A stretch of DNA of 64,000 nucleotides from Parachitinimonas caeni. Lineage in GTDB: Bacteria > Pseudomonadota > Gammaproteobacteria > Burkholderiales > Chitinimonadaceae. How positions within the stretch are numbered: position 1 is the first letter of the stretch; each line of letters begins with the position of its first letter. This document shows positions 59,672-64,000 of the stretch, piece after piece. The position numbers and the translations under genes are program-made. The stretch is from contig NZ_JARRAF010000012.1 in assembly GCF_030129945.1 (NCBI RefSeq), positions 1-64,000 on the forward strand, in the 5' to 3' direction. The notes under the pieces were generated by a model. It did no database searches. It was given only the letters and a program-made list of their open reading frames with translations, and was not told where the DNA came from.

Positions 59672-59768
59672 GGGTCTGATCCTGAATGGCGCTGCATGCG
59701 CAGACGGGTCGCCATTGTGCCAGCTATTGCGGATCGGGGAAGGTTTTGCAGGCTATTGCAAAGGATGC

Positions 59769-59791
59769 GAGACAGGCAGGAGGCCTGTCTC
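59769..59791. other. 9-bp hairpin in the gap after the DUF4124-like gene
   Basis: GAGACAGGC-AGGAG-GCCTGTCTC is a perfect stem close to the end of the gene on the minus strand. It has no T-run, so terminator function is not certain. Confidence 0.5.
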
Positions 59792-59799
59792 GGTAGAGA

Positions 59800-60333
59800 C
59801 TACTGCTTGGGCTTTGTGGCGTCGGCATTCGACGCTGCGGGCTTGGCGACCGGGGCAGGAGGGGGCTTCGGGGCGCCAAAGTCGGCAGTGCGCGAATAGC
59901 CTGCCGTGTTGAGCAGGGCATTCCAGTTCTCCGCATTGAAGCCAGTCGTGATTGAGTTGCCTATTTGTAATACAGGCACACTGTCTCCGCCACTGAGTGC
60001 CTTGAACGTGTTGAATTCCGCTTCGCTGGAAGACGGGTCGCGTTGGGTGAAGGGAATGCCGCGTTTGGCGAGCAGGTTGCGGGCATCATCACAGTTGCTG
60101 CCACAGGCATTGGCCCATAGAACGACGGGGTTTTTGCGTGCCGCTTCTTTGTTCGAATACGACAGGCCGCTGGTTTCTATGCTATTGGTACGAACCTTGT
60201 GCTCAGCGGTATTGGCTGCGGGAGGCTGGTCAGTAAAGATAATGTTGCCATTGGCGTCTTTGTATTGATAAACCTTGCCGGCATATGCCGTCGTTGCGGC
60301 CATCAACACGAAAAGCACGAGAGTGCGCTTCAT
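59800..60333 (-). CDS. exported DUF4124/glutaredoxin-like protein
   Basis: This 177-residue protein has a signal peptide (...TTAYAG), a DUF4124 motif (KVYQYKDANGNIIFTDQPP), and a thioredoxin-fold part with NACGSNCDDARNLLAKRGIPF and GGDSVPVLQIG (cis-Pro loop). The Cys pair is CGSNC, spaced by three residues instead of the usual two. The tail is Pro/Ala-rich. It is a periplasmic protein; the redox role is a guess. Confidence 0.75.
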   Translation of the reverse strand: MKRTLVLFVLMAATTAYAGKVYQYKDANGNIIFTDQPPAANTAEHKVRTNSIETSGLSYSNKEAARKNPVVLWANACGSNCDDARNLLAKRGIPFTQRDPSSSEAEFNTFKALSGGDSVPVLQIGNSITTGFNAENWNALLNTAGYSRTADFGAPKPPPAPVAKPAASNADATKPKQ

Positions 60334-60425
60334 GGTCGATTCCTTTCACATGATGATGACATCAGTATATTCCCATATTCCCGGTTGTCGGGGCCGATTG
60401 TGGCTCGCCGGCGGTCGGCTTGATC

Positions 60426-61304
60426 ATGCATAAACTTCCTACTCTTAATCTGATTGGGGCTGGCCAATTGGGGCGCAGCGTTGCCAAACTCTTTATCGGC
60501 CAGAAACTGGTTTTTCTGCAGTCTGTGGCGACACGCTCTCTTGAAACCGCACAAGCGGCCTGTGACTGGCTGGAGGCTGGCAGGGCTTGTACCTTGCCTG
60601 AGCTGCCCGCTGCAGATTTCACACTGCTAGCGGTTTCTGATGACCAGCTTGCTTCAGTTTGCATCCAGATTGCGCCGCAGCTAAGGGCCGGCAGTGTGGT
60701 GTTTCACTGTTCCGGTTCGCAAAGCTCGGAGGTGCTGTTGCCCGCGCAGCAACGCGGGGCGGTGGTTGCCAGTGTGCACCCGCTACGTAGTTTTGCAGAC
60801 CCGGCCGCCGCCGTCGCCGGTTTTGCCGGAACTTTCTGCGCCTGTGAAGGGGATGCGAAGGCTATGGCCTTGCTTGGACCGATGTTTGATCGGATCGGTG
60901 CCCGCCGGTTTGCCATCGACCCCTCCGCCAAGGTGCTCTATCACGCGGGAGCCGTGTTTGCCTGCAACTATCTGGTGGCGTTGATGGACGCGGGGCTAGC
61001 GTGTTTTGAAGCTGCCGGGGTCGAGCGCAGTACGGCATTCCAGGCACTCAAGCCCCTGATCGACGGTACGCTGGCGAATGTGGGGCGGGTAGGTACTGTG
61101 GCGGCCTTGTCCGGACCTATTGCCAGGGGAGATGTTGCGACGGTTGACCGTCAACAAGCCGCATTGGCTGCCAAACTGCCGACATTGGTGATGCCGTATC
61201 AGGTTTTAGGTCAGATCGCCGTCCGGCTCGCCGAGCAACGACCCGGCCAGGACAGGCAAGCCATGTGTACACTGGCCAGCCTGTTGCAGCAGGGGGACGT
61301 ATGA
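60426..61304 (+). CDS. Rossmann-like plus DUF2520 protein
   Basis: This 292-residue protein has an N-terminal NAD(P)-like Rossmann fold (LNLIGAGQLGRSVAKLF) and a C-terminal DUF2520 helical domain (YHAGAVFACNYLVALMD, ALSGPIARGDVATVDRQ). It resembles F420/NADP-dependent oxidoreductases without a known substrate. The ATG at 60426 is used; a TTG two codons upstream is possible. It overlaps trmO by 4 bases. Confidence 0.82.
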   Translation: MHKLPTLNLIGAGQLGRSVAKLFIGQKLVFLQSVATRSLETAQAACDWLEAGRACTLPELPAADFTLLAVSDDQLASVCIQIAPQLRAGSVVFHCSGSQSSEVLLPAQQRGAVVASVHPLRSFADPAAAVAGFAGTFCACEGDAKAMALLGPMFDRIGARRFAIDPSAKVLYHAGAVFACNYLVALMDAGLACFEAAGVERSTAFQALKPLIDGTLANVGRVGTVAALSGPIARGDVATVDRQQAALAAKLPTLVMPYQVLGQIAVRLAEQRPGQDRQAMCTLASLLQQGDV

Positions 61305-62014
61305 GCTGGCAGTTTGAAGCGATAGGCCGAGTCGAATCGCCTTATAAAGAGAAGTTCGCCATTCCCCGCCAGCCAGGTTTGGCAGCGCATGCCAAGGGAC
61401 GTGTGGTGCTGTTGCCGCCTTATGATGTGGCTGACGCGGTGCGCGGCCTGGAAGGCTTCAGCCATATCTGGCTATCGTTCATTTTTCATGCCACCGCCGA
61501 ACAGGGCTGGCGACCAACGGTGCGTCCCCCAAAGCTGGGTGGGAATGCGCGGGTTGGCGTATTTGCGACGCGCTCGACATTCCGACCGAACCCCATAGGA
61601 CTATCGGTGGTGCGTTTACTTGGGGTCGATATTCGCAAGGGTGTAGCACTGGAAATCGAAGGCATGGATCTGCTGGATGGGACGCCAATCATCGACATTA
61701 AGCCTTATTTGCCGTTTGTCGATAGCCAGCCGGGGGCGAGCATGGGCTTCGCGCCTGAGCCTGTAGCATTTCTGCAGGTGATGTTTCATCCGCAGGCCGA
61801 ACCAGCGCTACAGGCAGCGAGTTGCCGCTATCCTGATCTGGTGGGCTTGATCAGGGATGTGCTGGCGCAAGACCCGCGTCCCGGCTATGCCGACGACCCG
61901 GAAAGGGTCTATGGAATGCAGTTATACGATCTGAATATCCGCTGGCGATGTGTCGCCGGTGTCGCCGAGGTGTTGGCCGTGGAGCAGACGCAGGCCCGCT
62001 TGGGCGGGGAGTGA
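61301..62014 (+). CDS. trmO: tRNA threonylcarbamoyladenosine methyltransferase (TsaA/TrmO-like)
   Basis: This 237-residue protein has the TrmO/TsaA fold: IGRVESPYKEKFAIPRQPGL, FSHIWLSFIFH, GVFATRSTFRPNPIGLS, LLDGTPIIDIKPYLPFVD. It methylates t6A37 in certain tRNAs using SAM. It follows the DUF2520 gene with a 4-base overlap. Confidence 0.88.
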   Translation: MSWQFEAIGRVESPYKEKFAIPRQPGLAAHAKGRVVLLPPYDVADAVRGLEGFSHIWLSFIFHATAEQGWRPTVRPPKLGGNARVGVFATRSTFRPNPIGLSVVRLLGVDIRKGVALEIEGMDLLDGTPIIDIKPYLPFVDSQPGASMGFAPEPVAFLQVMFHPQAEPALQAASCRYPDLVGLIRDVLAQDPRPGYADDPERVYGMQLYDLNIRWRCVAGVAEVLAVEQTQARLGGE

Positions 62015-62061
62015 AGCCTTGCTGGGCCGGATAGCGTGGACTGCCAGATGGGCTTCAGAAT

Positions 62062-62766
62062 TCATACCCCAAGAAACTGGGTTTCCAGCGCTGTGGTCTG
62101 GCTGCCGCCGTTGGAGGCTTTTTCTACCAGATACGCCTTGGCACTCGGGCGAGAGCTGACGACCTGATGCAAGGTACCTTCTACAAAATGCAAGGCTGCG
62201 CCGTCATCGGCTGCGTAAGCAGCGCTGCTGCCGTGTGCAACGGCCAGCTGTAATGCCGGCTGCCGCTTGCTTTCCCCATCATAATGCGGGCAGGCACCAC
62301 CTGGCAGCAGACCAAGACAATTGAGCGGGACCAGCTGGCCGGGGTTGGAATCCGTCAGCCCCCATTCAAACCAACAGATCATGCCGGCAGAGATTCCCGA
62401 CAACACCACCCCCGCCTCGTAGGCGCGCCGTAGCGCCTTGTCCAGCCCCCATTCACGCCAAAGTGCCAGCATCGAGCGAGTATTGCCGCCGCCAACGAAT
62501 ATCAGATGCTGGTGTTGGAGGTACTCGTCGAAATCTGCGGTATGTGGCTTGAACATCGATAAATGACTGGGCCGGCAATCCAGTCGGGAAAAGGTATCGT
62601 AGAAGCGGGACAGGTAGTACTCGCTATCGCCGCTGGCTGTCGGAATGAAAGCGATCTGAGGCCTGGGTTGTCCGGTTGCTGCCAGCAGGTAATGGTCGAG
62701 CAGCAGAGAGGACTCCATGGAGAAGCCCCCACCTCCCAGCGCGACAATCTGTTTGGGTTTGCTCAT
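62062..62766 (-). CDS. peptidase E-like (S51) protein
   Basis: This 234-residue protein has the S51 pattern: [26 protein letters not shown], and the nucleophile Ser126 in [12 protein letters not shown]. It is either an aspartyl dipeptidase or a class-I glutamine amidotransferase-like relative. Its start overlaps the mscL stop by 4 bases, so the two are cotranscribed. Confidence 0.82.
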   Translation of the reverse strand: MSKPKQIVALGGGGFSMESSLLLDHYLLAATGQPRPQIAFIPTASGDSEYYLSRFYDTFSRLDCRPSHLSMFKPHTADFDEYLQHQHLIFVGGGNTRSMLALWREWGLDKALRRAYEAGVVLSGISAGMICWFEWGLTDSNPGQLVPLNCLGLLPGGACPHYDGESKRQPALQLAVAHGSSAAYAADDGAALHFVEGTLHQVVSSRPSAKAYLVEKASNGGSQTTALETQFLGV

Positions 62767-63212
62767 AGCTCAGAAGTACAGTGCGGGCAGCGCGTGGCTT
62801 TGACAGGAATGGCACTGTAGCAGCGGGGGCAGTCCTTGGTTACGGGCTCTACCGGCGCAGTAGCAGGCGGCGGACGTAGCTTTTCCAGTGCCCGCACGAT
62901 CAGAAATACCGAAAAGGCAACGATCAGGAAGCTGATCAAGGTGTTTGCAAACAGACCCAGATTGAGCGTCACCGCACCGGCATCCTGGGCAGCCTTCAGC
63001 GTTTCGTAAGGACCGACGATTTTGGCGCCGGGTTTGAGCACCACAAATAGATTACTGAAATCCACATTGCCCAGTAATAACCCAATTGGCGGCATCACTA
63101 CGTCTTTGACCAGTGAATCGACGATCTTGCCAAATGCCGCGCCAACAATCACCCCGACGGCCAGATCGACCACGTTGCCACGCATGGCAAATTCTTTGAA
63201 CTGTTTAAGCAT
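62763..63212 (-). CDS. mscL: large-conductance mechanosensitive channel with zinc-ribbon tail
   Basis: This 149-residue channel has the MscL start [27 protein letters not shown], split over the first helix, then MPPIGLLLG and a second helix ([19 protein letters not shown]). It opens under membrane tension. Unlike E. coli MscL it ends in [18 protein letters not shown], a zinc-ribbon-like tail. GGGAGGAAGC precedes the start. Confidence 0.92.
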   Translation of the reverse strand: MLKQFKEFAMRGNVVDLAVGVIVGAAFGKIVDSLVKDVVMPPIGLLLGNVDFSNLFVVLKPGAKIVGPYETLKAAQDAGAVTLNLGLFANTLISFLIVAFSVFLIVRALEKLRPPPATAPVEPVTKDCPRCYSAIPVKATRCPHCTSEL

Positions 63213-63322
63213 GCTTCCTCCCGAGAATGGCGATGCCACTAGCTTAGCAGCTACTTTGGCATGTTGCGCGAGGCGCTCTCGCGCTTTCGGTGCCATGACA
63301 AGGCCGGTACGTGCGGGACTTG

Positions 63323-63353
63323 GAACAAATTAGAACAAGCCTCGTGGGAGGCT
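63323..63353 (-). terminator. possible terminator of rlmM
   Basis: On the minus strand AGCCTC-CCAC-GAGGCT, then TGTTCTAATTTG. The T-run is broken, so it is only a likely terminator. Confidence 0.45.
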
Positions 63354-64000
63354 AGCGACGTCGCAGGTACACCGTGATCTCTTCTCTATCGTGGTAGAGC
63401 TGGCGGGCGTTGAGCTTATAAGGCACGTCTGCATCACGCAGCCTGTCATCAATCAGGTCGAAACACAGGCTGACGGCATCCAGTCGCTTCTTCATGGGTA
63501 GCTTCAAATTGAAAATGGCTTGGCGGGCATGGCCTTCGGCCAGCCACTGCGCCATTAACGCAGCAATCCGGTTTGGTTGCTCGACCATATCGCACACCAC
63601 CCAATCCACAGGCTTTTTCGGCTTGAAACGAAATCCATCAGCACGTTCATGTCGGACATGGGGGTGATCGGCCACAATCCCCTTTAGCGGTCCGTTATCG
63701 ACAGCGGCAACCCGCAAACCACGGCTGACCAATTGCCAGGTCCAACCCCCTGGCGCGGCGCCTAGATCAACTGCATGCTGACCGCTACGTAAACGCTGCT
63801 TTAGTTCATCTTCCGGAACCAGCGTCAGGAAGGCCTCCGCCAATTTCAGGGTAGATCGGCTGGGTGTCTCAAATGGCATCTTCAGACGAGGGATGCCCAT
63901 TGGCCACGGCGAGGTATGTTCCGGCGCTGCCAATGCGAGTGTGACACTCTGCATGTCGGTAAAAAACAGATGCAAGCGTGGCGCTCTGGGATGCTTGCTC
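63352..64000 (-). CDS. rlmM: 23S rRNA 2'-O-ribose methyltransferase RlmM, 5' end beyond window
   Basis: The C-terminal ~216 residues of RlmM are present: SPWPMGIPRLKMPFETPSRS, VDLGAAPGGWTWQLVSRG, VCDMVEQPNRIA, and AIFNLKLPMKKRLDAV. The frame is open to the window edge, so the N-terminal third lies outside. The enzyme methylates C2498 of 23S rRNA in E. coli. Confidence 0.92.
   Translation of the reverse strand, partial: SKHPRAPRLHLFFTDMQSVTLALAAPEHTSPWPMGIPRLKMPFETPSRSTLKLAEAFLTLVPEDELKQRLRSGQHAVDLGAAPGGWTWQLVSRGLRVAAVDNGPLKGIVADHPHVRHERADGFRFKPKKPVDWVVCDMVEQPNRIAALMAQWLAEGHARQAIFNLKLPMKKRLDAVSLCFDLIDDRLRDADVPYKLNARQLYHDREEITVYLRRR

Overview
The window looks like about 64 kb of chromosome from a moderately GC-rich betaproteobacterium. 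A member of the Neisseriales (Chromobacteriaceae-like) is my best guess. The reasons are the housekeeping genes (proS, xthA, mscL, rlmM, hemP, smdA/smdB), the mix of overlapping operons, and a CesT/YopT-type effector set. No rRNA, tRNA, CRISPR array, phage or type III secretion apparatus gene was recognised here. Taxonomy is an inference, not something read directly.

Layout. 1-6.8 kb: ftrA regulator with a divergent rhodanese, then the two halves of an SmdAB multidrug ABC exporter, separated by an EamA permease and a direct-repeat block. 6.85-11.3 kb: two type III effector/chaperone pairs. The first is a CesT-like chaperone plus a 718-residue protein with a LanM (DUF4135) kinase-like domain. 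The second is a YopT-type cysteine protease plus its chaperone. Both pairs are preceded by the same ~84-bp element. 12-19.6 kb: an eight-gene lipid-modification operon (FAD oxidoreductase, DUF1365, Cfa, chalcone-isomerase-like, MFS, DUF3833, SDR, SnoaL-like) read leftward from a divergent TetR gene. 20-31 kb: metabolic and repair genes (dienelactone hydrolase, twin-CBM21 protein, Ada-AlkA fusion, Ogt, transporters, alpha/beta hydrolase). 31.3-36.3 kb: a duplicated cassette, each copy a 60-residue mini-pilin plus a ~118-residue exported protein, followed by a large exported TPR-like protein. I read this as a possible split-pilin system. 38.6-44.4 kb: a four-gene predicted exopolysaccharide operon (TackOD1/degenerate GGDEF regulator, GT2 synthase, TolC-like/glycosidase-like fusion, HlyD-like). 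45.7-49.5 kb: a BaeSR-like two-component system and a YHYH-domain protein. 49.7-64 kb: ABC exporter, GAF-like protein, GST, proS, GNATs, lytic transglycosylase, hemP, an S9 peptidase lacking its catalytic His, xthA, trmO, peptidase E, mscL and the 5'-truncated rlmM.

A family of miniature inverted-repeat elements is scattered over the window. Their ends read GTTCTGTTGACG... and are bounded by CTAG-like tetranucleotides. In six places the terminal CTAG supplies the TAG stop codon of the neighbouring gene, and one element fills exactly the stop-to-stop gap between two convergent genes.

The strongest candidates for undescribed biology are the LanM-like type III effector with its shared promoter element, the duplicated mini-pilin/partner cassette, the stop-codon-targeting mobile elements, and the TolC-glycosidase fusion in a c-di-GMP-like exopolysaccharide operon.
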